DNA of 64,000 nucleotides from Streptococcus infantarius subsp. infantarius ATCC BAA-102 (lineage in GTDB: Bacteria > Bacillota > Bacilli > Lactobacillales > Streptococcaceae), in NCBI RefSeq assembly GCF_000154985.1, contig NZ_DS572693.1, forward strand, positions 1 to 64,000, read 5' to 3'. The notes under the pieces are model-generated. The model ran no database searches, had not been told where the DNA came from, and saw only the letters and a list, made by a program, of their open reading frames with translations. Positions 18,500 through 27,037 of this stretch are shown one piece after another. Made by a program: the position numbers and the translations under genes. The stretch's first letter is position 1; each line of letters starts with the position of its first letter.

Positions 18500-18750
18500 T
18501 TTTCTTCGGGGCAGGGTGCGATTCCCGACCGACGGTGATGTTGTCTTGTTGATTGCTATTTGCTTTTATTCATTGTTGACACCCCTTGCCTAATACCAGT
18601 TATGTCTGCGAGGCTGTCGCCTAAACTAAAAGCAAATCATCAATCAACTTTGTTTGGTTTGATATCCAAGCGAGATAGTTAAGTCCGTGAGCGCAAGCTG
18701 ATCTGGTGCAATTCCAGAACCGACAGTATAGTCTGGATGAGAGAAGAATT
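18500..18750 (+). ncRNA. FMN riboswitch (RFN element) with expanded variable arm
   Basis: Conserved RFN blocks are all present: TCTTCGGGGCAGGGTG, ATTCCCGACCGACGGT, AAGTCCGTGAGCG, TGGTGCAATTCCAGAACCGA and CAGTATAGTCTGGATGAGAG, closed by TTCTTC/GAAGAA. The arm between CGGT and AAGTCC is about 130 nt instead of about 20: GTTGATTG (18548-18555)/CAATCAAC (18641-18648) and ATTTGCTTTT (18558-18567)/AAAAGCAAAT (18628-18637) make an 18-bp helix with a 60-nt tip. Confidence 0.95.
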
Positions 18751-18760
18751 GATAGAGTGT

Positions 18761-18836
18761 CAAAAGGCAAGCTCTTGCTTTTTGGAATACTTTTTTACTT
18801 GTCTTTAATTCCCCGTGGTGTAAGCTGCGGGGATTT
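18761..18836 (+). terminator. Two hairpins downstream of the FMN aptamer
   Basis: GGCAA-GCTC-TTGCT within 18761-18784 followed by a T6 tract at 18791, and TCCCCG...CGGGGA at about 18810-18835 followed by TTTT. Either may be the regulated terminator or simply a pause site. Confidence 0.5.
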
Positions 18837-18890
18837 TAGTTTAGTAACTTTATAGTATTGTCAGAATTTTTTGATAATACCTCAAGTGTT

Positions 18891-18950
18891 ATCCCGATGA
18901 AAATAACTAACTAGGCCATTCTAGTTTAGTGATTTTTATCGGGATTTTTT
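18891..18950 (+). terminator. Long terminator hairpin directly before ribD
   Basis: ATCCCGATgAAAATaACTAA (18891 on) pairs with TTTAGTgATTTTtATCGGGAT (ending 18945), followed by T5. It ends 7 nt before the ribD ribosome site (GAAAGGAGG), as expected for a riboswitch expression platform. Confidence 0.75.
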
Positions 18951-18971
18951 AGTCTAGAAAGGAGGACGATT

Positions 18972-20027
18972 ATGGATAATTATTATATGTCGCAGGCAAT
19001 TGCAGAAGCTAAAAAAGGTTTTCGTCAAACTTATACCAATCCTTTAGTTGGCGCAGTGATTGTTAAAGATAATCATGTGATTGCTCGCGGTGCGCATTTG
19101 CAGTATGGGCACGAACATGCTGAAAAGAATGCTATTTTACATTGTCAAACTCCTGAAGAACTAGTCGATTCAACGCTTTATGTAACATTGGAACCTTGCC
19201 ATCACAGGGGAAAACAGCCCCCCTGCACTCAAGCAATTCTAGCAGCTGGCATCAAAAAGGTGGTGGTTGGTCAACTTGATCCCAATCCTTTGGTGGCTGG
19301 GAAAGGGCTAGCTTTTTTGAAAGAAGAAGGCATCGAAGTGGTGACTGGTGTTTTAGAAGAAGAGGCTAGAGGCCTTAATTCTCACTATAATTTTTACTAC
19401 GAAAACCAGCGACCTTACGTGGTTTTAAAACAAGCGGTTAGCTTAGATGGAAAAATAGCGGTGCTTGGCAAACGCACAGCTTTGACGGATGCCGAAACTA
19501 ATCGCTTCGTTCATGATGAACGCGATGATTATCAGGCTATTTTGGTTGGTGCTGACACTGTCTTGATTGATAACCCACGTTTACTGGGAGCGGGGACAAG
19601 TTTGTATCCTATTGTCCGTGTGATTTTAGATGAAGCTGGTCGTGTTTTTGAAAGAAGAGACTTACAGATTTTTACGGATGATTCAGCTCCAATTTTGATT
19701 TTTAGTAAGCATAAGGTTACAGATTTACCTAGTCATGTGAAGGTGATTGATTTGCCTGAGTTCTCGATTGCAAATATCTTGCGGGTACTTTATGATGAAA
19801 AGATTCAATCAGTTTATGTCGAGGGCGGAGCGGCTGTTCATGATGCTTTCTTGGATAGCGGACTTTGGGATGAAATCATTTCTTATGTGACGCCTAAGCT
19901 TATTGGAGGAAATGGCAAAGCAGCAATGTCAAGTTTTCGTTTGGTAGAAGAAGTGCTAGAGTTGCAAGATTTTTCATGTCAAAAAATTGGAAATACAATC
20001 AGATTGTCAGCGAAAAGGAGAACGTGA
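18972..20027 (+). CDS. ribD: Riboflavin-specific deaminase/reductase
   Basis: 351 residues, bifunctional. The zinc deaminase half is N-terminal: HAEKNAI (about 50-56) and EPCHHRGKQPPC (about 75-86) hold the ligands and catalytic Glu. The reductase half from about 145 has VVLKQAVSLDGKIA and the NADPH-binding VEGGAAVHDAFLD near 290. It performs the second and third steps of riboflavin synthesis. GGAGG lies 6 nt upstream. Stop and the ribE start share one base (TGATG). First gene of ribD-ribE-ribBA-ribH under the FMN riboswitch. Confidence 0.97.
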   Translation: MDNYYMSQAIAEAKKGFRQTYTNPLVGAVIVKDNHVIARGAHLQYGHEHAEKNAILHCQTPEELVDSTLYVTLEPCHHRGKQPPCTQAILAAGIKKVVVGQLDPNPLVAGKGLAFLKEEGIEVVTGVLEEEARGLNSHYNFYYENQRPYVVLKQAVSLDGKIAVLGKRTALTDAETNRFVHDERDDYQAILVGADTVLIDNPRLLGAGTSLYPIVRVILDEAGRVFERRDLQIFTDDSAPILIFSKHKVTDLPSHVKVIDLPEFSIANILRVLYDEKIQSVYVEGGAAVHDAFLDSGLWDEIISYVTPKLIGGNGKAAMSSFRLVEEVLELQDFSCQKIGNTIRLSAKRRT

Positions 20028-20629
20028 TGTTTACAGGATTAATTCAAGAACAAGGGCTCATTAGTCGAATGGTTAAACACCAGCATAATATTAAATTAAC
20101 TTGTAAAGCATCTCGAAAATTGCTAGCAGATTATAAAATTGGTGATAGTATGGCAATCAATGGTGTCTGTCTAACTTGCGTAGCAAAAGCAGGTGATATG
20201 TTTACGGTAGATATCATGCCAGAAACCTTTAGACGAACAATGTTCTCAACTTGTCGTATTGGTGATTTGGTTAATTTAGAACTAGCCATGTCAGCCAATG
20301 CTCGTTTTGAAGGGCACCTTGTGACGGGGCACGTAGATGGTGTGGCAACTCTTGTCCAGAAAAAGAGCGATGAAACTGCTCTGGTACTCAGCTTTGCTTT
20401 TCCAAAAGAACTTGAAGGGCAAATTGTCGCACAAGGTTCAATCGCAGTCAATGGTGTTAGTCTAACGGTGGTGTCTGTTGAGTCGGGACAATTTAGCGTG
20501 TCTTTGATTCCGCATACGGCAAAAGAAACCAACTTGGCTAGTCTTAAAAAAGGCGACAAGGTCAATATCGAGACTGATATTTTAGCAAAATACATGCAGG
20601 CACAAGTGTCAAAGATGAAGGGAGAATAA
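20027..20629 (+). CDS. ribE: Riboflavin synthase, alpha subunit
   Basis: 200 residues from the ATG at 20027, with AAAAGGAG upstream in ribD. Two lumazine-binding repeats are visible: MFTGLIQEQGLI...MAINGVCLTC and a second starting near GHLVTGHVDGVATL...IAVNGVSLTVV. The enzyme dismutates two lumazine molecules to riboflavin in the last step. The gene ends immediately before the ribBA ATG. Confidence 0.97.
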   Translation: MFTGLIQEQGLISRMVKHQHNIKLTCKASRKLLADYKIGDSMAINGVCLTCVAKAGDMFTVDIMPETFRRTMFSTCRIGDLVNLELAMSANARFEGHLVTGHVDGVATLVQKKSDETALVLSFAFPKELEGQIVAQGSIAVNGVSLTVVSVESGQFSVSLIPHTAKETNLASLKKGDKVNIETDILAKYMQAQVSKMKGE

Positions 20630-21808
20630 ATGTTTAAGGATGTTGAAAAGGCTCTTTTTGATTTGAGAGCAGGAAAATTAATTATCGTGGTTGATGATGA
20701 TGACCGCGAAGCTGAAGGGGACTTGGTTGGCCTGGCAGAATTAGCAAGCCCAGAAAATGTGAATTTTATGACCAAGTATGCGCGTGGCTTGATTTGTGCA
20801 CCAGTGTCTGAGGAGATTGCTAATCGTTTGGAACTTGTTCCAATGTCAGAAGAAAATACAGATGCACATGGCACAGCTTTTACCATTAGCGTAGACCACA
20901 AAGAAACGTCAACAGGAATTTCAGCTTTTGACCGCGCTAAGACTATTCAAGAATTGGCGTCGTCAACAAGTAAAGCAAGTGATTTTCAAAGACCTGGTCA
21001 CATGTTTCCATTGGTGGGACGAAGTGGTGGCGTTCTAGAACGTCGTGGGCACACGGAAGCAAGTCTTGATTTGGCATGTTTAGCTGGTGTGAGAGAAGCG
21101 ACTTACATTTGTGAGATTTTAAAAGATGATGGCACGATGGCTCGCAAAGTTGATTTGCATGATTTTGCTAGCAAGTGGAATTTGACCATGATTGAAGTGG
21201 GTGATATTGCGCGTTATGTGAGCTTTCAAGATAGTCCTAAGGTAAAGTTGCCATCAAGTTATGGTGACTTTGACCTTCAGTTATTTGAAGATGAAGAAAA
21301 GCGCGAGCATGTTCTCTTGTCAAAGGGAGATTTGACGACAGATGAACCGCTTTTACTGCGTTTGCACTCAGAGTGTTTGACTGGCGATATTTTTGGGTCT
21401 TTGCGTTGTGACTGTGGAGAACAGTTGCATGCTGCCATGGAAAAAATTGACCAAGTTGGGCGCGGAGCTATTTTGTACCTTCGTCAAGAAGGTCGAGGCA
21501 TCGGTTTAAAAAATAAACTGAAAGCTTATCAGTTGCAAGAAGAAGGTTTGGACACTTGTGAGGCAAATCTTGAGCTTGGCTTTGCCCCAGATGAGCGTGA
21601 TTACCAGATTGCAGCGGATATTTTGAGCTTTTTAGATATCAAGCAGGTTAAACTCTTAACCAATAATCCTGACAAGTTGGAGCAGCTTGAAATGGCAGGT
21701 ATAGAAATTATAGAACGCTTGCCCTTGCAGATGCCAGCTCACCAAGAAAATAAAGCTTACCTACAAACCAAACAAGAAAAATTTCATCATTTATTACACA
21801 TCGTATAA
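20630..21808 (+). CDS. ribBA: Bifunctional DHBP synthase / GTP cyclohydrolase II
   Basis: 392 residues. DHBP synthase half: [15 protein letters not shown] near 18-32 with acidic Mg ligands, and RPGHMFPL near 124. GTP cyclohydrolase II half from about 200: [21 protein letters not shown] carries the three zinc cysteines, and [10 protein letters not shown] near 285 the catalytic Arg. Supplies both committed precursors of riboflavin. No gap to ribE; GGGAG in the ribE tail serves as ribosome site. Confidence 0.97.
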   Translation: MFKDVEKALFDLRAGKLIIVVDDDDREAEGDLVGLAELASPENVNFMTKYARGLICAPVSEEIANRLELVPMSEENTDAHGTAFTISVDHKETSTGISAFDRAKTIQELASSTSKASDFQRPGHMFPLVGRSGGVLERRGHTEASLDLACLAGVREATYICEILKDDGTMARKVDLHDFASKWNLTMIEVGDIARYVSFQDSPKVKLPSSYGDFDLQLFEDEEKREHVLLSKGDLTTDEPLLLRLHSECLTGDIFGSLRCDCGEQLHAAMEKIDQVGRGAILYLRQEGRGIGLKNKLKAYQLQEEGLDTCEANLELGFAPDERDYQIAADILSFLDIKQVKLLTNNPDKLEQLEMAGIEIIERLPLQMPAHQENKAYLQTKQEKFHHLLHIV

Positions 21809-21819
21809 GGAGAATAATT

Positions 21820-22281
21820 ATGACAACATTTGAAGGAAAATTTATCGGAAAAGACTTGAAAATCGCTATCGTTGTGGCGCGTTTTAATGAATTCATCACC
21901 TCAAAATTATTAGGTGGTGCAATGGACGGTCTAGTTAGAAATGAGGTGGCTGAGGATGATATCGATGTTTATTGGGTCCCAGGCGCTTTTGAAATTCCGT
22001 TTATGACGAAAAAAATCGTTGCCAGCGGTAAATATGATGGTGTGATCACCCTTGGTAGTGTCATTCGTGGGTCAACAAGTCATTATGATTTGGTCTGTAA
22101 CGAAGTGGCTAAAGGGGTTGGACAAATCAATCTCACTAGCGATATTCCAGTTATGTTTGGTGTGATTACCACTGAGGATATCGAGCAAGCTATCGAACGT
22201 TCTGGTTCAAAAGCAGGTAATAAAGGTAGCGAATGCGCTCAAGGTGTGCTTGAAATGATTAATTTGGCAAAACAAATGTAA
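21820..22281 (+). CDS. ribH: 6,7-dimethyl-8-ribityllumazine synthase
   Basis: 153 residues. [19 protein letters not shown] near 18-36 and [10 protein letters not shown] near 53 shape the substrate site; [15 protein letters not shown] near 84-98 holds the catalytic His. Condenses the RibBA and RibD products to lumazine, forming an icosahedral or pentameric shell in this family. AAGGAG 9 nt upstream. Last gene of the rib operon. Confidence 0.97.
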   Translation: MTTFEGKFIGKDLKIAIVVARFNEFITSKLLGGAMDGLVRNEVAEDDIDVYWVPGAFEIPFMTKKIVASGKYDGVITLGSVIRGSTSHYDLVCNEVAKGVGQINLTSDIPVMFGVITTEDIEQAIERSGSKAGNKGSECAQGVLEMINLAKQM

Positions 22282-22287
22282 TAGAAA

Positions 22288-22316
22288 AAAAGCTAAGGCG
22301 ATTTGTCTTAGCTTTT
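22288..22316. terminator. Terminator between ribH and thiT (both directions)
   Basis: AAAAGCTAAG-GCGATTTGT-CTTAGCTTTT, symmetric enough to serve both convergent genes. Confidence 0.88.
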
Positions 22317-22344
22317 ATGGTGTTAAGCTTAGAAAATGAAGGGT

Positions 22345-22911
22345 TTATTTCTTCACCAAGAAGAGTTTCCCTTGTGTTGGGATGATGATAGCTAGTGCTA
22401 AAATGACGAAGACTAGAGTTAAGAGTCCAGCAGTGCCATTGACGCTGAGAGAATAAAGGTAAGGTGACATGCCTTTTGGTGCGTAGCTTCCCCAGAAGAT
22501 AAAGCCAGCGACATAGTGCCAGAAGTAGCGGACAAAAACAGCAAGTGTGGCACCGATAGTAGAGTAAATCAAAGCACGTCCTTTATTGTCTTTAGAAAGA
22601 GCATTTTGAAATGGCGCAGATAAAAATCCAGCTAAGCCCATTGAGATAAAGGCAATGATGTATTCGATGATAACTTGTGACAAAGCCAAATACCAAACTT
22701 TACCTAAAATGAAGTGAAGCAAACCCCAGATAAGACCAGCTAGAGTTCCGTACTTTGGACCGCGACGTAGGGCAAAAAGGACGACTGGCACAGCACCGAA
22801 TGAAGGGGTGAACCAGCTAGCAAAATCTGGAATATAAGATAAAGCCATAGCAAAAGCAGCAACCAATGCAGTCTCAATTAAAGCAGACAATTGAGAATTC
22901 TTCGACGACAT
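22345..22911 (-). CDS. thiT: ECF transporter S component for thiamine
   Basis: 188 residues from the ATG complement at 22909-22911. Six hydrophobic segments; LIETALVAAFAMALSYIP, a GP-KYGTLAGLIWGLLHFILGK block near 70-90 and WYLALSQVIIEYI resemble the ThiT thiamine-binding protein of lactic acid bacteria. It would partner the shared EcfAAT module encoded elsewhere. A TPP riboswitch directly upstream confirms the ligand class. The ribosome site GAAGGAG is buried in the 3' arm of the terminator hairpin. A longer in-frame start at 22989 lies inside the riboswitch and is rejected. Confidence 0.93.
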   Translation of the reverse strand: MSSKNSQLSALIETALVAAFAMALSYIPDFASWFTPSFGAVPVVLFALRRGPKYGTLAGLIWGLLHFILGKVWYLALSQVIIEYIIAFISMGLAGFLSAPFQNALSKDNKGRALIYSTIGATLAVFVRYFWHYVAGFIFWGSYAPKGMSPYLYSLSVNGTAGLLTLVFVILALAIIIPTQGKLFLVKK

Positions 22912-22943
22912 AAAAAAGCTCCTTCTAACACAAAGGAGCTTTT
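22912..22943 (-). terminator. Riboswitch terminator/sequestor overlapping the thiT ribosome site
   Basis: On the minus strand AAAAGCTCCTT...AAGGAGCTTTT closes an 11-bp stem followed directly by ATG; the GGAG of the ribosome site is in the 3' arm. Confidence 0.8.
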
Positions 22944-22989
22944 CTGATAATATGTTCAATGCTATTTTAATCACGTTTAAAAAAGTCAT

Positions 22990-23073
22990 ATCACAATCCC
23001 TACGCTCGTCCTAACGAGATCAGGTTATCAGGATTTCGCAAATGCGATCTCAGCCGATGGCACTCCTTTGTGA
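22990..23073 (-). ncRNA. TPP riboswitch (thi box)
   Basis: Minus strand shows GGAGTGCC, GGCTGAGAT, ACCTGATCT and GACGAGCGTAGGGA in order, closed by TCACAA/TTGTGA. A promoter TTGACA...TAGACT lies upstream (23119 to about 23089, minus). Confidence 0.93.
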
Positions 23074-23146
23074 ATTCAATTTGTATATAGTCTAGCATGA
23101 AAGAAACTTTCTTGTCAAGACAGTTCGAAAATATTTTTTGAAAATC

Positions 23147-24110
23147 CTAATAAAGGCCATAATTGTAATCATCATCTTGCATAGCTTCAACAGAACCAAG
23201 AAGGTATCCGTTTCCGACCTGACTAAAGAAGTCGTGGTTTGAAGTTCCTGTTGAAATACCATTCATGACGATTGGGTTGACGTCATTTGCGGTATCAGGG
23301 AAAAGCGGGTCTTGCCCTAAGTTCATGAGAGCTTTGTTGGCGTTATAACGTAAGAAAGTCAGAACTTCCTCAGTCCAGCCAACTTGGTCATAAAGTGTTT
23401 TGGTGTAATTTTCTTCATTTTCATAGAGTTGATAAAGTAAGTCATACATCCAATCACGCAGGTCATCTTGCTCTTTCTCAGATAATTCATTGAAACCAAG
23501 TTGGAATTTATAGCCAATGTAAGTTCCGTGGACAGATTCATCGCGGATGATTAGCTTGATAATTTCAGCGATATTTGCCAATTTATTGTTGCCAAGATAA
23601 TAAAGAGGGGTGAAGAAGCCTGAGTAAAAGAGGAAGGTTTCAAGAAAGGTTGAAGCGACCTTCTTTTGTAGCGCAGTACCATTTTCATAAATATCATTGA
23701 TGATTTTGGTCTTTTTTCTGTAAGTATTCGTTGTTGTTCGTCCATTCAAAGATTTCTTCGATTTCTGATTTTGTGTTAAGTGTTGAAAAAATGGAAGAGT
23801 ATGATTTGGCGTGGACAGATTCCATAAATTGGATATTGTTGAGGACGGCTTCTTCGTGAGGTGTTCTTACATCTGCACGAATCGCTTCTACACCAGATTC
23901 GGATTGCATGGTATCAAGGAGGGTTAATCCGCCAAAAACTTTACCGACCAAATCTTTTTCTTGGTCAGAAAGCTTGCGCCAATCATCGAGGTCGTTTGAC
24001 AGCGGAATACGCGTATCAAGCCAGAATTGTTCGGTCAACTTTTCCCAAGTTGATTTGTCAATCACATCCTCAATCTCATTCCAGTTAATGGCTTTATAAT
24101 ATGTAGTCAT
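23147..24110 (-). pseudogene. nrdF: Class Ib ribonucleotide reductase small subunit, one-base frameshift
   Basis: Starts at 24110 (minus) with MTTYYKAINWNEIEDVIDKS and runs out of frame at about codon 132. Metal ligands FWLDTR, ESVHAKSYS and, after the shift, RDESVHGTYIG are all present. The run of six A on the coding strand (23712-23717) should be five: then EYLQKK joins TKIINDIYENGTAL and the protein has 320 residues, the normal length. NrdF carries the dimanganese/diiron-tyrosyl radical cofactor that activates NrdE. As class Ib is normally needed for aerobic growth, an assembly error or transcriptional slippage is as likely as true loss. Located 260 nt downstream of nrdE. Confidence 0.85.
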
Positions 24111-24330
24111 GTTTCTGATTTCTCCTAAGAGTAGTTATAAGAAAGCCAGCCAGAAGACTGGCATTTCAAATAGTGATTCAAGTTATGTTTTTTATCCTGT
24201 TTGGGTTGTAACGCCTACAGAGATAAAACAAAGTGTTCAATAAAGTCACGACACGAAACCAAACGACTTGATAATAGTCATTTGATGAAGTTAGTAAGTG
24301 AACTAGGGAATCCGCCATAGCGGTTGCCGT

Positions 24331-24363
24331 CTTGTTATTAGGAACTTTAGGACCAATAACAAG
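24331..24363 (-). repeat. Inverted repeat between nrdE and nrdF
   Basis: CTTGTTATT (24331-24339) and AATAACAAG (24355-24363) pair perfectly around 15 nt, ending 8 nt beyond the nrdE stop. Two further hairpins (CCGC-CATA-GCGG at 24312-24323, GCCAG-AAGA-CTGGC at 24149-24162) lie in the same gap. Possible processing or attenuation sites; the gap holds no open frame I would call. Confidence 0.6.
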
Positions 24364-24370
24364 TGTTCAG

Positions 24371-26530
24371 TTAAATCACACAGCTTTCGCATTGGTTTGA
24401 TCCAACTTCTTCCCCATCATCAGTGAAAGTACGGATGTAATAAATTGATTTGAGTCCTTTATTAAAAGCATAGTGACGTAAGATAGAAAGGTCACGAGTG
24501 GTTTGTTTGCTTTGCGTTTTCCACTCGTAGAGTCCTTCTGGAATATCGCTGCGCAAGAACAAAGTGAGAGACAATCCTTGATCGACATGTTCAGTAGCTG
24601 CAGCGTAAACATCGATGACCTTACGCATATCCATGTCGTAAGCAGACGTGTAATAAGGAATTGTATCTGTAGACAACCCAGCTGCTGGGTAATAAATCTT
24701 ACCGATTTTCTTTTCTTGACGTTCTTCGATACGTTGAGTAATGGGATGAAGCGATGCTGAGACATCGTTGATGTACGAAATCGAACCATTTGGAGCAACG
24801 GCAAGACGATTTTGGTGGTAGAGTCCATCAATCATCACAGCATCGCGAAGCTCAGCCCAATCTTTGCCACTAGGAATAAAGTGCTCAGCAAAGAGTTCCT
24901 TGACGCGGTCAGATTTTGGTACAAAGTCACCTGTGATGTATTTATCAAAGTAACTTCCGTCCGCGTATTTTGACTTTTCAAATCCTACAAATGTCTGCTT
25001 ACGCTCGCGAGCAATCTGATTAGACTCGACTAAAGTCCAGTAATTGAGCAGCATAAAGTAGATGTTTGTGAACTCGATAGATTCTGGACTTCCGTAGTGA
25101 ATGTGATTTTGGGCAAGATAGGTGTGAAGTCCCATAGCGCCAAGTCCAAAAGTGTGGGCTTGTTCATTGCCGTGCTTGATTGTTGGCACTGACTCGATTG
25201 ATGATGTGTCAGAAACGAAAGTTAAGGCGCGTGTCATGGCTTTAATAGAGCGGCCAAAGTCAGGAGAAGTCATCATATTAACCACATTGGTTGAACCAAG
25301 GTTACATGAAATATCCGTTCCCATTTTGACAAATTCTTGGGCATCATTGATAATGCTTGGCTTTTGAACTTGAAGAACTTCAGAACAGAGATTTGACATG
25401 ATGATTTTGCCATCGATTGGATTAGTACGATTAGCGGTGTCAATGTTAATCACGTAGGGATAACCAGACTCTTGTTGGAGTTTGGAAATTTCAGTTTCCA
25501 AATCACGCGCTTTAATTTTGGTTTTGACAATGTTGGGATTGGCGACCATTTTGTCGTACTCTGCTGTGATATCGACATAACTGTATGGCACACCGTACTC
25601 ACGCTCAACACTATAGGGGCTAAAGAGGTACATGTCTTCATTTTTACGGGCCAATTCGTAAAATTTATCTGGGATGGTGATCCCAAGCGAAAGGGTTTTG
25701 ACGCGCACTTTTTCGTCAGCATTTTCCTTTTTAGTTGATAAAAATGCCATGATATCTGGGTGGAAAACATCGAGATAAACAGCACCGGCACCTTGGCGTT
25801 GACCAAGTTGGTTAGAATATGAAAAACTATCTTCAAAGAGTTTCATCACTGGGACAACACCAGAGGCTGCGCCTTCGTAGCCTTTAATTGGCGCGCCAGC
25901 TTCACGCAGATTTGAAAGGTTGATGCCGACACCACCACCGATGCGTGACAATTGTAGGGCTGAATTGATAGAACGTCCGATAGCATTCATATCATCCGTC
26001 ACAGAAATCAAGAAACACGATACAAATTCGCCACGACGACTACGTCCAGCATTCAAAAAAGAAGGTGTCGCAGGCTGATAACGTTGGTTTATCATCTCAA
26101 GCGCTAAATCGCGTGCCAGCTCCTCATTTCCGTCAGCAAAATAAAGGGCATTAAAGAGCACACGGTCTTCGATGCTTTCAAGGTATTGACTACCGTCGTT
26201 TGTTTTTAAAGCATACTGTTGGTAGAACTTGTAAGCTGCCATGAAAGATTTGAAACGAAACTTGTGAGCTTGCAAGTCTTTAGACAAGTTTTCAATAAAG
26301 TCTGGTGAGTATTTACCGATGAATTCAGCTTCGATGTAATCATTGGCAATTAGATAGTCAATTTTTTCAGTGATGCTTTCAAATGTCATGGTGTTTGGAA
26401 TGACATTTTCAAGAAAGAAAGCTTTAAGAGCTTCTTTATCTTTATTTAACGGGATTTGTCCATTAACTGGACGGTTGATTTCATTATTAAGGCGAAAGTA
26501 AGAAACATCGCCGAGATTTTTAAGACTCAT
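24371..26530 (-). CDS. nrdE: Class Ib ribonucleoside-diphosphate reductase large subunit
   Basis: 719 residues. The ATP-cone is absent or short as in NrdE. FVSCFLISVTDDM near 175 and NLCSEVLQVQ near 385 carry the redox and thiyl cysteines, the C-terminus ends CESCVI, the pair re-reduced by NrdH. It makes deoxynucleoside diphosphates. Between nrdH and nrdE there is no well-placed ribosome site: the closest purine run is AGGT about 17 nt upstream, and a TTACC/GGTAA hairpin sits between a GAAAGGA and the ATG. Operon order nrdH-nrdE-nrdF; nrdI is not in the window. Confidence 0.97.
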   Translation of the reverse strand: MSLKNLGDVSYFRLNNEINRPVNGQIPLNKDKEALKAFFLENVIPNTMTFESITEKIDYLIANDYIEAEFIGKYSPDFIENLSKDLQAHKFRFKSFMAAYKFYQQYALKTNDGSQYLESIEDRVLFNALYFADGNEELARDLALEMINQRYQPATPSFLNAGRSRRGEFVSCFLISVTDDMNAIGRSINSALQLSRIGGGVGINLSNLREAGAPIKGYEGAASGVVPVMKLFEDSFSYSNQLGQRQGAGAVYLDVFHPDIMAFLSTKKENADEKVRVKTLSLGITIPDKFYELARKNEDMYLFSPYSVEREYGVPYSYVDITAEYDKMVANPNIVKTKIKARDLETEISKLQQESGYPYVINIDTANRTNPIDGKIIMSNLCSEVLQVQKPSIINDAQEFVKMGTDISCNLGSTNVVNMMTSPDFGRSIKAMTRALTFVSDTSSIESVPTIKHGNEQAHTFGLGAMGLHTYLAQNHIHYGSPESIEFTNIYFMLLNYWTLVESNQIARERKQTFVGFEKSKYADGSYFDKYITGDFVPKSDRVKELFAEHFIPSGKDWAELRDAVMIDGLYHQNRLAVAPNGSISYINDVSASLHPITQRIEERQEKKIGKIYYPAAGLSTDTIPYYTSAYDMDMRKVIDVYAAATEHVDQGLSLTLFLRSDIPEGLYEWKTQSKQTTRDLSILRHYAFNKGLKSIYYIRTFTDDGEEVGSNQCESCVI

Positions 26531-26600
26531 AAATAAAGTAAGTTACCTAGTTCATAGATTGAGTAAGGTAATTCCTTTCTAATTCAAAATGGAAGGATGG

Positions 26601-26828
26601 TTAAATAATTTCTTTTAGTTTATTTGGTTGAAATCCTGAAAAGGCAATTTCGCCAGCTTTGATAACTGGAGCGGCTGTAAAACCAAGACTTTTAACGTAA
26701 TCAATCATATCTGGACGTTCATCCATGTTAATTTCTTGGAATTCAGCGCCCGCTTTTTCTAAAAGTTTTTTAGTCATTTTGCATTGCATGCAATTATTTT
26801 TTGAAAAAAGTGTAATTTTATTAGCCAT
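26601..26828 (-). CDS. nrdH: Glutaredoxin-like protein NrdH
   Basis: 75 residues from the ATG complement at 26826-26828 (GGAGG 8 nt upstream; an upstream ATG contains this site). The redox motif CMQC at residues 11-14 and the C-terminal GFQPNKLKEII are NrdH hallmarks. It delivers electrons from thioredoxin reductase to NrdE. First gene of the nrd operon; two NrdR boxes lie upstream. Confidence 0.96.
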   Translation of the reverse strand: MANKITLFSKNNCMQCKMTKKLLEKAGAEFQEINMDERPDMIDYVKSLGFTAAPVIKAGEIAFSGFQPNKLKEII

Positions 26829-26912
26829 TAGGCTTTCCTCCATAAATCGTTATCTTTTTTTAATTAGAATAGCCAAAATATACCAAAAAAGCAACCAAAA
26901 AGTCTTACGAAA

Positions 26913-26960
26913 ATACCATATGTAGTGGTTGGTGATTGTCGTTTATACAAAATGTAGTGA
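26913..26960 (-). promoter_or_regulatory. Tandem NrdR boxes
   Basis: CCATATGTAGTG (26916-26927) and CAAAATGTAGTG (26948-26959) each match the core of the NrdR box (ACACWATATATWGTGT type) at 10 of 12 positions. They are 32 bp apart, three helical turns, the usual arrangement for NrdR repression of nrd operons. Confidence 0.68.
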
Positions 26961-27037
26961 TATCAAGGCTTAACAGCTTTTTTATTTTTAAGTAACACAT
27001 CATGTTAGGAAATCTAACACAAACCTGTAAATTAATG

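Noticed and set aside
20131-20901. 256-codon open frame opposite ribE/ribBA
   Set aside because: Shadow frame over two well-supported genes, with no ribosome site.
24371-24900. Long opposite-frame reading inside nrdE
   Set aside because: It is a shadow of nrdE in another frame, without ribosome site or recognisable domain.
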